Shown here one piece after another: positions 23,315 through 34,493 of a stretch of 64,000 nt of DNA. The notes under the pieces were generated by a model. The model ran no database searches. It was not told the origin of the DNA and saw only the letters and a list, made by a program, of their open reading frames with translations. Source of the DNA: Oscillospiraceae bacterium (lineage in GTDB: Bacteria > Bacillota > Clostridia > Oscillospirales > Oscillospiraceae). The translations under genes were made by a program, and so were the position numbers. How positions within the stretch are numbered: position 1 is the stretch's first letter; each line of letters opens with the position of its first letter. The stretch lies in NCBI GenBank assembly GCA_910575815.1, contig CAJTFN010000004.1, positions 186,001-250,000 of the forward strand. The letters run 5' to 3'.

Positions 23315-23881
23315 ATGCGGCTGAAGGAACAATTTGGAGAAACTCTTTTAGAGGAATGGGCGCTCCGCTTTCCACCGGCGGACGTCACGCTCTGCAATTC
23401 CAGAACTGGAGAGCGGACGCGGGAGATTTCTCTGGTCGCCGTTAAGGTCAGGACGGAAAAGACTCAGGGAAAAGACCTCCGCACCGGAGAAGAGAAAACG
23501 GTGGTTCGCACGCTGGCGCAAAGGTATCTGGCCGCCGGAACGGCTGCGTTGGCGTATGAGGACGCTCCGGATGCCGCGGTCTTTTCCCCCTTTCGCCGGG
23601 GACAGATTGCCAACTACGGCGCGGCGGAATATCTCTTTAAAGAATTTTTGAAGCGGCTTTCCCCTGGGCTCCATCTTCTGAAACCGATTTTGTGTATCCA
23701 TGAACAGGAGCGGACCACAGAGGTGGAGGAACGGGCTCTGACAGAGGCCGGAATGCAGGCGGGAGCCCGTAAGGTGTTCTTGTATCAGGAGCCGCTGTCC
23801 ATATTTCTTGAATCGGCGCCTCTTTACAAGGAGCTCCGCGGCGGCCTGGTGATCCATTTGGACCCCCGTGAGGAAGCGTGA
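23315..23881 (+). CDS. Truncated MreB-like actin-fold protein
   Basis: 188 residues that match only the middle of MreB/Mbl. The segment RRGQIANYGAAEYLFKEFLKRLSP corresponds to the MreB GVIADFxxAExML region. LKPILCIHEQERTTEVEERALTEAGMQAGARKVFLYQEPLSIFL corresponds to the PSGVTEVExRAVxDAAxxAGAxxVxLIEEPxAAA block. The DLGTAN phosphate-1 loop is missing, and the protein stops at GGLVIHLDPRE, where MreB has the phosphate-2 loop DIGGGT. Nucleotide binding is therefore unlikely. It has GGCAGG before the ATG, follows the methyltransferase by 11 bp and is followed by the ECF genes. Either a decayed mreB paralogue or a deliberate actin-like adaptor. Confidence 0.75.
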   Translation: MRLKEQFGETLLEEWALRFPPADVTLCNSRTGERTREISLVAVKVRTEKTQGKDLRTGEEKTVVRTLAQRYLAAGTAALAYEDAPDAAVFSPFRRGQIANYGAAEYLFKEFLKRLSPGLHLLKPILCIHEQERTTEVEERALTEAGMQAGARKVFLYQEPLSIFLESAPLYKELRGGLVIHLDPREEA

Positions 23882-23901
23882 AAACGAAAGAGAGACTTTT
23901 T

Positions 23902-24753
23902 ATGTCAACCATGATTGAAACTGAGAGCCTCCGCTTTGCCTATCCGGCGGACGAGGGGCAAAAGCCCGTCTACGCCCTCCGGGGCGTGGACCTGACCATT
24001 GAAAAAGGCAGCTTTGTCGTGATATTGGGTCACAACGGCTCCGGGAAATCCACCCTGGCCAAGACCTTCAACGCCGTGCTCCTCCCCGCCGGGGGGAAGG
24101 TCTATGTGGAGGGCCGGGACACCCTGGACCAGGAGTTTCTCCTGGCCATCCGCCAGCGGGTGGGCATGGTGTTCCAAAACCCGGACAACCAGATCGTGGC
24201 CAATGTGGTGGAGGAGGACGTGGCCTTCGCCCCGGAGAACCTGGGGGTGCCCACAGAGGAGATTCGCCGCCGGGTGGACAACGCTCTGAGGGCCGTGGGC
24301 ATGGACGAATTCGTCACCCACGCACCCCATCTCCTCTCCGGCGGGCAGAAGCAGCGCATCGCCATTGCCGGCGTCATCGCCATGGAGCCCGCCTGCGTCG
24401 TGCTGGACGAGGCCACGGCCATGCTGGACCCCTTGGGGCGGCGGGAGGTCCTCTCCACCGTGCACCGGCTGAACCGGGAGAAGGGAATCACCGTGGTTTT
24501 AATTACCCACCATATGGATGAGGCGGAGAAGGCGGACCGGGTGATCGTTATGAACGACGGCCGGGTGGATTTGGACGGCACGCCTCAGGAGGTCTTCGGC
24601 CAGGTGGCTCGCCTCCGGCACCTGGGCTTGACGGTGCCGGACACGGTGGATTTGCTGGACCGGCTGCGGCAAAAGGGGCTGGATGTGCCCCTGGACGCAC
24701 TGAGCGTGGAGACCTGCGCTCAGGCGGTGGCCGGAGCGCTGAGAAAATCGTGA
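23902..24753 (+). CDS. ecfA1: ECF transporter ATPase subunit EcfA1
   Basis: 283 residues, ABC ATPase. Walker A GHNGSGKST near 44-52, Q-loop VFQNPDNQIVANVVEEDVAF as in EcfA proteins, signature LSGGQKQR, Walker B CVVLDEATAMLDP and switch ITHHMDEA. The ATG at 23902 (GAGAGAC upstream) is preferred over a GTG at 23878. With EcfA2 and EcfT it forms the shared energising module; no S component is encoded nearby, so it probably serves several vitamin-binding S proteins (group II arrangement). Confidence 0.95.
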   Translation: MSTMIETESLRFAYPADEGQKPVYALRGVDLTIEKGSFVVILGHNGSGKSTLAKTFNAVLLPAGGKVYVEGRDTLDQEFLLAIRQRVGMVFQNPDNQIVANVVEEDVAFAPENLGVPTEEIRRRVDNALRAVGMDEFVTHAPHLLSGGQKQRIAIAGVIAMEPACVVLDEATAMLDPLGRREVLSTVHRLNREKGITVVLITHHMDEAEKADRVIVMNDGRVDLDGTPQEVFGQVARLRHLGLTVPDTVDLLDRLRQKGLDVPLDALSVETCAQAVAGALRKS

Positions 24754-24768
24754 CGGAGGGAACTTGCT

Positions 24769-25632
24769 TTGCCTATCCTGGAAATCAAGCATTTGACCCA
24801 TACCTACAGCGTCGGGACGCCCTTCCAGCGCAACGCCGTGGAGGACATCAGCTTTTCCGTGGAGCCCGGGGAGTTCCTGGGCATCATCGGCCACACCGGC
24901 TCCGGAAAATCCACCCTGATTCAGCACCTGAACGGCCTCCTCCGGCCCACGGAGGGGGAGATTTTGCTGAACGGGAAAGACATCTGGGCGGAGCCGAAAA
25001 AGATACGAGCCGTCCGCTTTCAGGTGGGACTGGTGTTTCAATACCCGGAGTACCAGCTCTTTGAGGAGACCGTCTACAAGGACATTGCCTTCGGCCCCAA
25101 AAACCAGGGGAAGACGGGGGACGAGCTGGACCACGCAGTCCGGGAGGCGGCGCGGCTGGTAGGCCTTCGGGACGAGCAGCTGGAGAAGTCCCCCTTTGAG
25201 CTCTCCGGCGGGCAGAAGCGCCGGGTGGCCTTGGCCGGAGTGCTGGCCATGGAGCCCAAGGTATTGGTGCTGGACGAGCCCACGGCGGGCTTGGACCCGG
25301 CGGGCCGGGAGAATCTGATGGCGAACATCCGGGAGTATCACCGGCACAAGGACGCCACCATTTTGCTGGTCAGCCACAGCATGGATGAGATCGCCCGGAA
25401 CGCGGACCGGATTCTGGTGCTGAAATCGGGCCATATTCTCATGAGCGGTCCGCCGTCGGAGGTGTTTGCCCGGGCGGAGGAGCTTTTGACCGCTGGACTG
25501 GATGTGCCCCAGATTACCCGGGTGGCCATGGCCCTTCGGGACCAGGGGATTCCCATCGACCCCGCCGTCTACACGGTGGAGGCTTTGGAGAAACAGATTC
25601 TGGCCTTGCGGAGGGGAGGGGGCCTATGCTGA
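24769..25632 (+). CDS. ecfA2: ECF transporter ATPase subunit EcfA2
   Basis: 287 residues, second ABC ATPase. Walker A GHTGSGKST, Q-loop VFQYPEYQLFEETVYKDIAFGPKN typical of EcfA', signature LSGGQKRR, Walker B VLVLDEPTAGLDP and VSHSMDEI. It starts at TTG 24769 with GGAGGG 7 nt upstream, 15 bp after EcfA1. It overlaps EcfT by 7 bp. The EcfA1-EcfA2-EcfT-(phosphoesterase)-TruA order is close to the usual Firmicutes arrangement beside truA. Confidence 0.95.
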   Translation: MPILEIKHLTHTYSVGTPFQRNAVEDISFSVEPGEFLGIIGHTGSGKSTLIQHLNGLLRPTEGEILLNGKDIWAEPKKIRAVRFQVGLVFQYPEYQLFEETVYKDIAFGPKNQGKTGDELDHAVREAARLVGLRDEQLEKSPFELSGGQKRRVALAGVLAMEPKVLVLDEPTAGLDPAGRENLMANIREYHRHKDATILLVSHSMDEIARNADRILVLKSGHILMSGPPSEVFARAEELLTAGLDVPQITRVAMALRDQGIPIDPAVYTVEALEKQILALRRGGGLC

Positions 25633-26432
25633 AGGATATCACGCTGGGGCAGTATTTTCCGGGAAATACCCCGGCTCACCGGCTGGATCCCCGGACGAAA
25701 ATTTTGCTGGTGGTGCTGTACATCACCGCCCTGTTTACCGCCGGAAGCTTTCTGGCCTATGGCCTGATGGCGGTGGTTTTGGCGGTGTGCGTACGCGTCT
25801 CGAAGGTCGGCTTGAAGGCCCTGGTAAAGGGATTGAAGCCGGTGCTGTTCATCATTGTGTTCACCGGGATATTGAACCTCTTTTTCACCCCCGGGGAGAA
25901 TGTGCTCTGGGCTTTGGGGCCGCTGCAAATCACCGCCGGAGGACTGCGGAACGCGGCGTTTATGGTTCTGAGGATTATGCTTCTCATCATGGGCACCTTC
26001 CTCATGACCTACACCACCAGCCCCATCAGCCTCACGGACGGCCTGGAGCGACTGCTGAACGGCTTGAAGCGTTTTCATGTCCCGGTTCATGAGCTGACCA
26101 TGATTATGTCCATCGCCCTGCGGTTCATCCCCACCTTGATTGAGGAGACGGACAAGATCATGTCCGCCCAGAAAGCCCGGGGGGCGGACTTTGAGAGCGG
26201 AAATCTGATGGAGAAGGCCAGGGCTTTGGTGCCCATTCTGGTGCCGCTGTTCATCAGCGCCTTCCGAAGGGCGGACGAGCTGGCCACGGCCATGGAGTGC
26301 CGCTGTTACCATGGCGGCGAGGGCCGGACGAAGCTCCATGTGCTGCGGTATGAGCGGCGGGACTACGTGGCGCTGAGCCTGGGCGTGCTGATTTTGGCGG
26401 GGGTGATCGCCCTGCGGGTCTTTGGTAAATAG
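25626..26432 (+). CDS. ecfT: ECF transporter membrane subunit EcfT
   Basis: 268 residues with about five or six membrane helices. It has DPRTKILLVVLYI at the N-terminus, a long cytoplasmic coupling region and the two conserved Ala-Arg-Gly-type motifs, seen as AQKARGAD and the following LIPLF-like segment (LVPILVPLFISAFRRADELATAMECR). It couples ATP hydrolysis to substrate-binding S subunits. Stop overlaps nothing; GGAGGG precedes the ATG inside the EcfA2 gene. Confidence 0.94.
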   Translation: MLKDITLGQYFPGNTPAHRLDPRTKILLVVLYITALFTAGSFLAYGLMAVVLAVCVRVSKVGLKALVKGLKPVLFIIVFTGILNLFFTPGENVLWALGPLQITAGGLRNAAFMVLRIMLLIMGTFLMTYTTSPISLTDGLERLLNGLKRFHVPVHELTMIMSIALRFIPTLIEETDKIMSAQKARGADFESGNLMEKARALVPILVPLFISAFRRADELATAMECRCYHGGEGRTKLHVLRYERRDYVALSLGVLILAGVIALRVFGK

Positions 26433-26566
26433 GAGACGGAATCGGATGGGGAAGAAGATTCCCGGCGGCGGACAGCGCCGTTCTGCTGGGGTTGAAGCCC
26501 CGGCAGGGATGGCGGCTTGCTGCGGATTTGTGACAAGAAGATTTTTAACGGCAGGAGGAAGAGCTG

Positions 26567-27382
26567 GTGAAGGTCTCGAAACGAACGCGGCGGGTGCTGG
26601 CGGCGGTCTGCGCGGTGACGGCTGCGGCTGCCTTGGATGTGCGGCTGCGGACGGTAACCTATACCGTTGTCACGGACAAGGTCACCGCGCCGGTGCGGCT
26701 GGCGGTGCTGGCGGACCTCCACAGCTGTGCCTATGGTCCGGGGCAGCGGACGCTGCTGGAGGCTGTGGCGGCGGCGGAGCCGGACGGGGTGCTGCTGGCT
26801 GGGGATATCGTGGACGACGCCATGCCGGAAGAGCCCGCCTGGACGGCGATGGAGGCCCTGGCGGCGGAGTATCCCTGCTTTTACGTCACTGGCAATCATG
26901 AGTGGCGGACCGGCGAGGTGGAACGCATTTGCCGCCGGATGGAGGCGCTGGGCGTCCAGGTGCTGCGAGGCGGCGGAGTCCCGGTGGAATGGAACGGGCA
27001 GCGCCTGCGCCTCTGCGGAGTGGACGATCCGGACTCCGGAGTCCTGGAGGCGGAGCTGGAGCGGGCGGGAATGGAGGCCTGGAAGGACGGTTTTTCCGTC
27101 CTGGTTGCCCACCGTCCCGAGAAGCTTCCGCTCTATCTGCGCTCCCCCTTTGACCTGGTAGTGTCCGGCCATGCGCACGGCGGGCAGTGGCGGCTCCCTG
27201 GACTTGTGAACGGCGTTCTCGCGCCGGGGCAGGGGCTTTTTCCCGCCTATGCCGGAGGCTGTTACGGCTTTGAGGAGGCGTCGCTGGTGGTCAGCCGGGG
27301 GCTGGCCCGGGAGAGTACCCGGATTCCCAGGCTGTTCAACCGCCCGGAGGTGGTGGTGGTGAACATCGTGGCCGGAACGTGA
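26567..27382 (+). CDS. Membrane-anchored metallophosphoesterase, YkuE-like
   Basis: 271 residues. A short N-terminal hydrophobic stretch (about 8-20) may anchor it. All metal-binding blocks of the calcineurin-like family are present: LADLHSC near 48, LLAGDIVDD near 74, VTGNHEW near 107 and SGHAHGGQWRLP near 200. GTG start at 26567 with AGGAGGAAG upstream. YkuE-type enzymes act on phospholipid or phosphodiester substrates at the membrane. It lies between the ECF genes and truA. The 134 bp before it contain no clear promoter. Confidence 0.88.
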   Translation: MKVSKRTRRVLAAVCAVTAAAALDVRLRTVTYTVVTDKVTAPVRLAVLADLHSCAYGPGQRTLLEAVAAAEPDGVLLAGDIVDDAMPEEPAWTAMEALAAEYPCFYVTGNHEWRTGEVERICRRMEALGVQVLRGGGVPVEWNGQRLRLCGVDDPDSGVLEAELERAGMEAWKDGFSVLVAHRPEKLPLYLRSPFDLVVSGHAHGGQWRLPGLVNGVLAPGQGLFPAYAGGCYGFEEASLVVSRGLARESTRIPRLFNRPEVVVVNIVAGT

Positions 27383-27422
27383 GCCGGATACGGCGATTAG
27401 ACCTGAAGGAGAGGAGACGGTT

Positions 27423-28178
27423 ATGCGGAATATTGCCTTGAAGCTTACTTACAACGGCACGGCCTACCATGGCTGGCAGGTGCAGAAAAACGCCGCCTCC
27501 GTCTGCGAGACCCTGCAAAAGGCCATCTCCAGAGTCTGCGGCGAGCCCGTCCGCCTCACCGGCTGCGGCCGGACGGACGCAGGGGTCCACGCGGAGCGCT
27601 ATGTGGCCAATTTCCGCACGGAGAGCCGGATTCCCATTGACCGGATGCCCTACGCCATCAACACCCACACCCCGGAGGACATTGCCGTCCGGGAGGCGGT
27701 GGAGGTTCCGGAGGATTTTAACGCCATCGGCTCCTGCGTCAAGAAGGAATATACCTATCGAATCTACAATTCCCGTTTCAAAAATCCCTTCTACGTGAAC
27801 CGGGCCTATTTCTATCCCAAACGCCTGGATGAGGACTTTTTGAACCGGGCCGCCCATATGTTTGTGGGGACCCACGATTTTCGCGCCGTCCGCAGCGTGG
27901 GCACGGAGACCCGCACCACGGTGCGGACGGTCTACTGGTGCGACGTGACCAGGAACGGGGATTTGCTGGAGCTACGGGTCTGCGCCGACGGATTTTTGTA
28001 CAACATGGTCCGGGCCATTACCGGCACAGTGCTCTACGCCGCCGAGGGCAAGTTTGCCCCGGAGGACATCCCCACCATTTTAGAGAGCGGGGACCGGACG
28101 CTGGCCGGGCCTACTGTGCCCCCGGGAGGGCTGTACCTGACAAGAATTTGGTATGAGGATGAGCGCCTGAATGAGTGA
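27423..28178 (+). CDS. truA: tRNA pseudouridine(38-40) synthase TruA
   Basis: 251 residues. The N-terminal LKLTYNGTAYHGWQVQ, the catalytic aspartate in CGRTDAGVHAERYVANF near 55 and the KKEYTYRIYNS, HDFRAVRS and NMVRAITG blocks define TruA. It isomerises uridines 38-40 of the tRNA anticodon stem. GGAGAGGAG precedes the ATG. The stop overlaps the next gene by 8 bp. Placement after ECF genes is the usual Firmicutes context. Confidence 0.96.
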   Translation: MRNIALKLTYNGTAYHGWQVQKNAASVCETLQKAISRVCGEPVRLTGCGRTDAGVHAERYVANFRTESRIPIDRMPYAINTHTPEDIAVREAVEVPEDFNAIGSCVKKEYTYRIYNSRFKNPFYVNRAYFYPKRLDEDFLNRAAHMFVGTHDFRAVRSVGTETRTTVRTVYWCDVTRNGDLLELRVCADGFLYNMVRAITGTVLYAAEGKFAPEDIPTILESGDRTLAGPTVPPGGLYLTRIWYEDERLNE

Positions 28179-29343
28179 AAAACGGATGGACAAATCCAAA
28201 GAGGGGGAGAAGCGCCACCCGGTCCGAAGCTTTTTGAGCTTTGCGGCGCTGCTGGCGGCGGTGCTGCTGGTGGTGCTTGTCGCGGCCTATCGGGACGGAA
28301 CGGGCTTTGACATTCTTCGCCGCTACCTTCACTATGGCCGTCCGGAGCAGGTGGGCGGCGAGGCGGTGTACCACTACGACGCCTCTTCCAAAAACCGTTT
28401 CGCCCTGCTGGGGGACCATCTGGTGGTGCTGTCCGACGCCGCCCTGCGCCTCTTTAACGGCGCCGGGGAAGAGGTTTGGTCCGCCCGGATAACCATGACG
28501 TCCCCGGCCCTGGCCACCGGCGGGGGACGGGCGGTGGCCTATGACGTGGGGGGCACAGCGCTGTACGTGCTGGACCAGACGGGACTGCTGCTGGAGCTCA
28601 CCGCCGAAGAGGAGGAGCCCTACATAGCCGCCGCGCTGAACAAGAACGGAACCCTGGCGGTGACGTCTCAGAAGAAGGGATACAAGGGCAGTGTCAAGGT
28701 CTACGATCCGTCCCTGGGTCCGGAGGCGGCCTTTGAATTCAAGTCTTCCCAGCGCTTTGTGCTGGACGGCTATGTCTTAGGGGACAGCCTGGCGGCGGTG
28801 ACCCTGGGCCAGGAGAACGGCGTGTTCGTTAGCAGCATCGGCCTCTATGACATCTCCAAGGACGCGAAGGAGCCCGTGGCAAGCTTCAACATCTCTGGCG
28901 GGCTGGTGGCCGCCATCGGGGAGAAGGAGGGCCGCATGGTCACCGTTTCCGACACCGTATTGTCCTTCGCCAATTCCAATGGGGAGATTACCGGATCCTA
29001 TTCCTATAAAGAAGCCTACCTCCGGGCCTACGACCTGGGGGGCACGGGGTTCACCACCTTGCTGCTGAACCGCTACCGCTCCGGCAGCGTGGGGCGGCTG
29101 GTCACGGTGGACCGGGACGGGGAGGAGCTGGCCTCCCTGGACGTGCGGGAGGAAGTGCTGAGCGTCTCCGCCTCCGGCCGGTACCTGGCGGTGCTTTACG
29201 CCGACCGGCTGGCGGTCTATAACCAGGACCTTCAGCTCTACGCCACCCTCCGGGGAACCGGGAACGTGCGGGAGGCCCTGATGCGCCCGGACGGGACGGT
29301 GCTGCTGGTATCCGCCGGTTCCGCCAGCCTGTTTTTGCCTTGA
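28171..29343 (+). CDS. DUF5711 membrane-anchored beta-propeller-like protein
   Basis: 390 residues. A charged N-terminus (about 1-18) is followed by one membrane helix (about 20-42, FLSFAALLAAVLLVVLVAA) and a long repetitive beta-sheet ectodomain resembling a PQQ/WD-type propeller, matching the DUF5711 proteins of Clostridia. Repeats of the form LVVLSDAALRLFNGAGEEVW and LAVLYADRLAVYNQDLQLY recur. It overlaps truA by 8 bp and is followed by cvpA. Function unknown; probably an envelope protein displayed outside the membrane. Confidence 0.82.
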   Translation: MSEKRMDKSKEGEKRHPVRSFLSFAALLAAVLLVVLVAAYRDGTGFDILRRYLHYGRPEQVGGEAVYHYDASSKNRFALLGDHLVVLSDAALRLFNGAGEEVWSARITMTSPALATGGGRAVAYDVGGTALYVLDQTGLLLELTAEEEEPYIAAALNKNGTLAVTSQKKGYKGSVKVYDPSLGPEAAFEFKSSQRFVLDGYVLGDSLAAVTLGQENGVFVSSIGLYDISKDAKEPVASFNISGGLVAAIGEKEGRMVTVSDTVLSFANSNGEITGSYSYKEAYLRAYDLGGTGFTTLLLNRYRSGSVGRLVTVDRDGEELASLDVREEVLSVSASGRYLAVLYADRLAVYNQDLQLYATLRGTGNVREALMRPDGTVLLVSAGSASLFLP

Positions 29344-29400
29344 TTGTATGAAAATAAGCCGGTGTTCACAAAACGTTTACAGGAGAAGAGGTAGGAAAGC

Positions 29401-30087
29401 TTGACGACACCTGTTATAATAGATGCCATCGCCGTGGCGGTGCTGGCGGGCTTCGCGGTTTGGGGGGCTTGGAAGGGGCTGCTGCGGACGCTGGCGGGAC
29501 TGCTGGTGCTGGCCCTGTCTCTGGCGGGGGCGGGGATCGTGGCCTCGGCCTTGTCGGTCCCGGCGGCAAAACTGGTGGCCCCAGTCATTGAGAAGCGAAT
29601 TGAGTCCCGGCTGGACGAGGCCATTCAAGAGCGGTATTCCGGCGGGATACCTGAGGAGGACCGCTTGTCCGTTCCGGATATGCTGGAGATGCTGGGCATC
29701 GACGAGAGCCGGTGGGACGCTCTGACGTTTCGGGCCGGAGACGTGGTCCGGAACACCGGCGTTCAGCTGATGGCCGCCGTGATTGAGAGCGTGGCCCAGT
29801 CCATGCTCTATGGCGTGCTGTATATGCTCTCTTTCCTGCTGCTGAGCGTCGCGCTGCACCTGCTGGTGCGGATGCTGGACGCGGTTTTGAGGCTGCCGGG
29901 CCTCCATGGGCTCAACGCCTTTGCCGGAGGGATGATTGGCCTTGCGGAGGGCGCGCTGCTGCTGTTTTTGACGGTGTGGGTGCTGCGCCTGCTGGGCGTC
30001 TCCTTCGACGGGGAGGAGCGCAGCCAAATTTTCCGGTTTTTCACTACCTATACGCCGCTGGACGCATTGAAGTTCCTGGGCGCGTAA
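29401..30087 (+). CDS. CvpA-family membrane protein
   Basis: 228 residues. The start (IIDAIAVAVLAGFAVWGAWKG-LLRTLAGLL) is typical of CvpA, with about four helices and a middle extracytoplasmic part. TTG start at 29401, with GAGGTAGG 7 nt upstream. In other bacteria CvpA is linked to colicin V production and envelope integrity. Downstream 30088-30315 has no gene start in frame and only a weak leader for the Clp gene. Confidence 0.85.
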   Translation: MTTPVIIDAIAVAVLAGFAVWGAWKGLLRTLAGLLVLALSLAGAGIVASALSVPAAKLVAPVIEKRIESRLDEAIQERYSGGIPEEDRLSVPDMLEMLGIDESRWDALTFRAGDVVRNTGVQLMAAVIESVAQSMLYGVLYMLSFLLLSVALHLLVRMLDAVLRLPGLHGLNAFAGGMIGLAEGALLLFLTVWVLRLLGVSFDGEERSQIFRFFTTYTPLDALKFLGA

Positions 30088-30315
30088 GGGGTTCTTAAGG
30101 GCTTTCGGAAGGCCCGTTTCCGTCAGGCTGAACTGGCGGAATTCAGAAATGCTGCCAATCGCCGGTCCAGGCGGATCCGGGGGGATTCCGATCGCCTGGG
30201 GAGCGCCGGGAATTTCTTTGGATTTTCCGGGGACCGTTCCTCATTCCTCCGCCTGCTGCGGCGGTTGGTAAAGCGAAACAATTGACGCCTGCGGGCGCGT
30301 GGAGGTTTAATCAAT

Positions 30316-32613
<2,298 letters not shown>

Positions 32614-32643
32614 TTCCATTCCGAAAAGGAGAGGTAGCGTCCC

Positions 32644-32853
32644 ATGCTGTTTCGAAAAGACATTGATCCCCGCTGTGTCTACTGCCAGTGGGGCCAGCAG
32701 CTGAACGAACGGGAGGTGGCCTGTGTGAAAAAAGGCGTGGTCCCGGTGGAGCACTCCTGCCGCTCGTTCCGCTACGACCCTATGAAGCGGGTGCCTCCCC
32801 GCCCGGCGACACTGGACACGAAAAAGCTTCGAAAAGAGGATTTTTCCCTTTAA
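32644..32853 (+). CDS. Small cysteine-containing protein, probable metal binder
   Basis: 69 residues. CVYCQWG (Cys-x2-Cys) is followed by AVACVKKGVV-like and EHSCRSFRYDPMKRVPP, giving four cysteines that could bind zinc. Strong GGAGAGG ribosome site. Similar short proteins occur in Oscillospiraceae, but I know no function. It lies 30 bp after the Clp gene and 16 bp before the ferredoxin, so it is co-transcribed with both. Confidence 0.72.
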   Translation: MLFRKDIDPRCVYCQWGQQLNEREVACVKKGVVPVEHSCRSFRYDPMKRVPPRPATLDTKKLRKEDFSL

Positions 32854-32869
32854 GATTGGAGGAACTCCT

Positions 32870-33694
32870 ATGGAAGTGAAACAGATACACGGCCTTTGCT
32901 ACAGCGCAACCGGCGTGACGGAAAAGGTGGTTCGGGCCCTGATGGCGGGGCTGGAAGAGGCGCTGGGGCTGTCTGGAGCAGAGTTCCACAGCTTCCGGAA
33001 GCCCGGCGAACGGGCGGTGGACTACGCCTTCGGCCCCGGGGACCTGGTGGTGGTGGGGTCGCCGACTTACGCGGGCCGGATGCCCAATAAGATCATGCCG
33101 GATTATCAAGACCGGCTCCAGGGAAACGGCGCTCTGGCCGTGGCGGCGGTGACCTTTGGAAACCGGGCCTTTGACAACGCCTTGGCGGAGCTCTGTGCCC
33201 TGCTGGAGGCCAAGGAATTTCACACCTTGGCGGCGGGGGCATTTCCTGGCCGTCACGCCTTTACCGACGCCCTGGGAGAGGGCCGCCCCGACTGGGACGA
33301 TCAGCGGGGGATCCGGACCTTTGCCGGACAAATTGCCGGGAAGCTCCGTGGGTTGGACCGGCTCCCACCGCCGGTGGCGGTGCCGGGGGACCCGAAGGCG
33401 TCCTACTACGTGCCCAAGGGCTTGGACGGCGAGCCGGTGAACTTCCTGAAGGTGAAGCCCCGAACGGACATGGGGAAGTGCTGCAATTGCGGCGTCTGTG
33501 CCCGGCTTTGTCCCATGGGGGCCATTGATGCAAAGAACGTGGCGGAGGTGCCGGGGACCTGTATCAAATGCCAGACCTGCGTGCGGAAGTGCACACATCA
33601 CGCCAAGTTTTTTGACGATCCGGCGTTCTTATCCCATGTGGCCATGCTGGAGGAGCATTTCCAAGAGCCAAAGGAGCAGGCGCTCTTTCTATAA
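32870..33694 (+). CDS. EFR1-type flavodoxin-like/ferredoxin fusion
   Basis: 274 residues. The N-terminal flavodoxin-like domain (about 1-160) starts CYSATGVTEKVVRAL and has VVGSPTYAGRMPNKI. The C-terminal two [4Fe-4S] ferredoxin motifs are CCNCGVCARLCPMGAI near 204 and CIKCQTCVRKCTHH near 225. This is the EFR1-family layout of Clostridia. It may move electrons between flavin and iron-sulfur proteins. Good GGAGG site before ATG. Transcription stops at the hairpin at 33708. Confidence 0.9.
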   Translation: MEVKQIHGLCYSATGVTEKVVRALMAGLEEALGLSGAEFHSFRKPGERAVDYAFGPGDLVVVGSPTYAGRMPNKIMPDYQDRLQGNGALAVAAVTFGNRAFDNALAELCALLEAKEFHTLAAGAFPGRHAFTDALGEGRPDWDDQRGIRTFAGQIAGKLRGLDRLPPPVAVPGDPKASYYVPKGLDGEPVNFLKVKPRTDMGKCCNCGVCARLCPMGAIDAKNVAEVPGTCIKCQTCVRKCTHHAKFFDDPAFLSHVAMLEEHFQEPKEQALFL

Positions 33695-33707
33695 AAAAGC
33701 AAAAAAT

Positions 33708-33749
33708 GGCTGGGGAAAACCGCAAAATTGCGATTTTCCCCAGCCGTTT
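33708..33749. terminator. Bidirectional terminator
   Basis: GGCTGGGGAAAA (33708-33719) and TTTTCCCCAGCC (33734-33745), with an A run before and TTTT after, between the converging ferredoxin and GntR genes. Confidence 0.9.
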
Positions 33750-33755
33750 TAATAT

Positions 33756-34466
33756 CTAGGGCTCAGGGGTTTCCTGGTCGGTCTCCTCCTGGCGCAGCAG
33801 GGCTTGGTTCACGCAGAGAAGCTCCTGCATGGCCTGCTTGGCCTCCGCCGCGTCGTGAGCAGATATGGCATCGCGGATGCGGTGGTGCAGGGAGCGGGCC
33901 AGCTGGGAGCTGCTGTTGTTCGTGGCGGACATGAACTGCTGGATGCCTTCAATGATGATGGGCATCAATTTACTGATGACCACATTGTTGCAGGCGTCGG
34001 ACAGGGCGCGGTGAAACTCAATGTCCGATTTCAGGTGAGCATCGGCGTTGGCGATGTCCTGATCGACCCGGTTGTCCCAATAGGTAATGCGCTGGATGTC
34101 TTCCTCCGTGGCGTGAATCGCGGCCAGCTCCGCGATGGCAGGCTCAATAATCAGCCGGACGGTGCCCCAGTCCATGGCCAGCTTGGCCCGGTCCTTAACG
34201 AAGTTAAGGCCCAGGGGATCCTCCACAGCGCCGGGGGCCTGGCACAGGAACGTACCGCAGCCCCGGCGGACCTCCACGATGTTTCGGCTTTTCAGGATGG
34301 TCAGTGCCTCGCGGACGCTGCTGCGTCCCATGCCCAGGATTTGCGTCAGCTCCAGCTCCGTTGGGATTTTGTCTCCGGGCTGCAGGCCGTGCTCATTGAT
34401 CCATTTGATGAGATAGTCTGCGACGCGGTTGGAGAGTGGGTAGCTATCGTAAATAAAATCATCCAT
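33756..34466 (-). CDS. FadR/GntR-family regulator with FCD domain
   Basis: 236 residues. N-terminal winged helix (about 8-75): LSNRVADYLIKWINEHGLQPGDKIPTELELTQILGMGRSSVREAL. C-terminal FCD domain (about 95-225) with metal/ligand-type residues in DIEFHRALSDACNN and LHHRIRDAI. It ends the unit that starts with the hydroxyacid dehydrogenase gene (27 bp upstream). It probably controls the adjacent sugar-acid genes; the dyad CATCAG/CTGATG at 46061-46076 before the TRAP operon is a candidate target. FCD regulators commonly bind hexuronates or related acids. Confidence 0.9.
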   Translation of the reverse strand: MDDFIYDSYPLSNRVADYLIKWINEHGLQPGDKIPTELELTQILGMGRSSVREALTILKSRNIVEVRRGCGTFLCQAPGAVEDPLGLNFVKDRAKLAMDWGTVRLIIEPAIAELAAIHATEEDIQRITYWDNRVDQDIANADAHLKSDIEFHRALSDACNNVVISKLMPIIIEGIQQFMSATNNSSSQLARSLHHRIRDAISAHDAAEAKQAMQELLCVNQALLRQEETDQETPEP

Positions 34467-34493
34467 TTGACAGGTTCCTTTTGAAAAGATTTG

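Noticed and set aside
30088-30285. Open frame of about 65 codons directly after the CvpA stop, in the same frame
   Set aside because: It has no ATG, GTG or TTG start with a ribosome site before its last few codons and resembles no protein. It is treated as non-coding leader.
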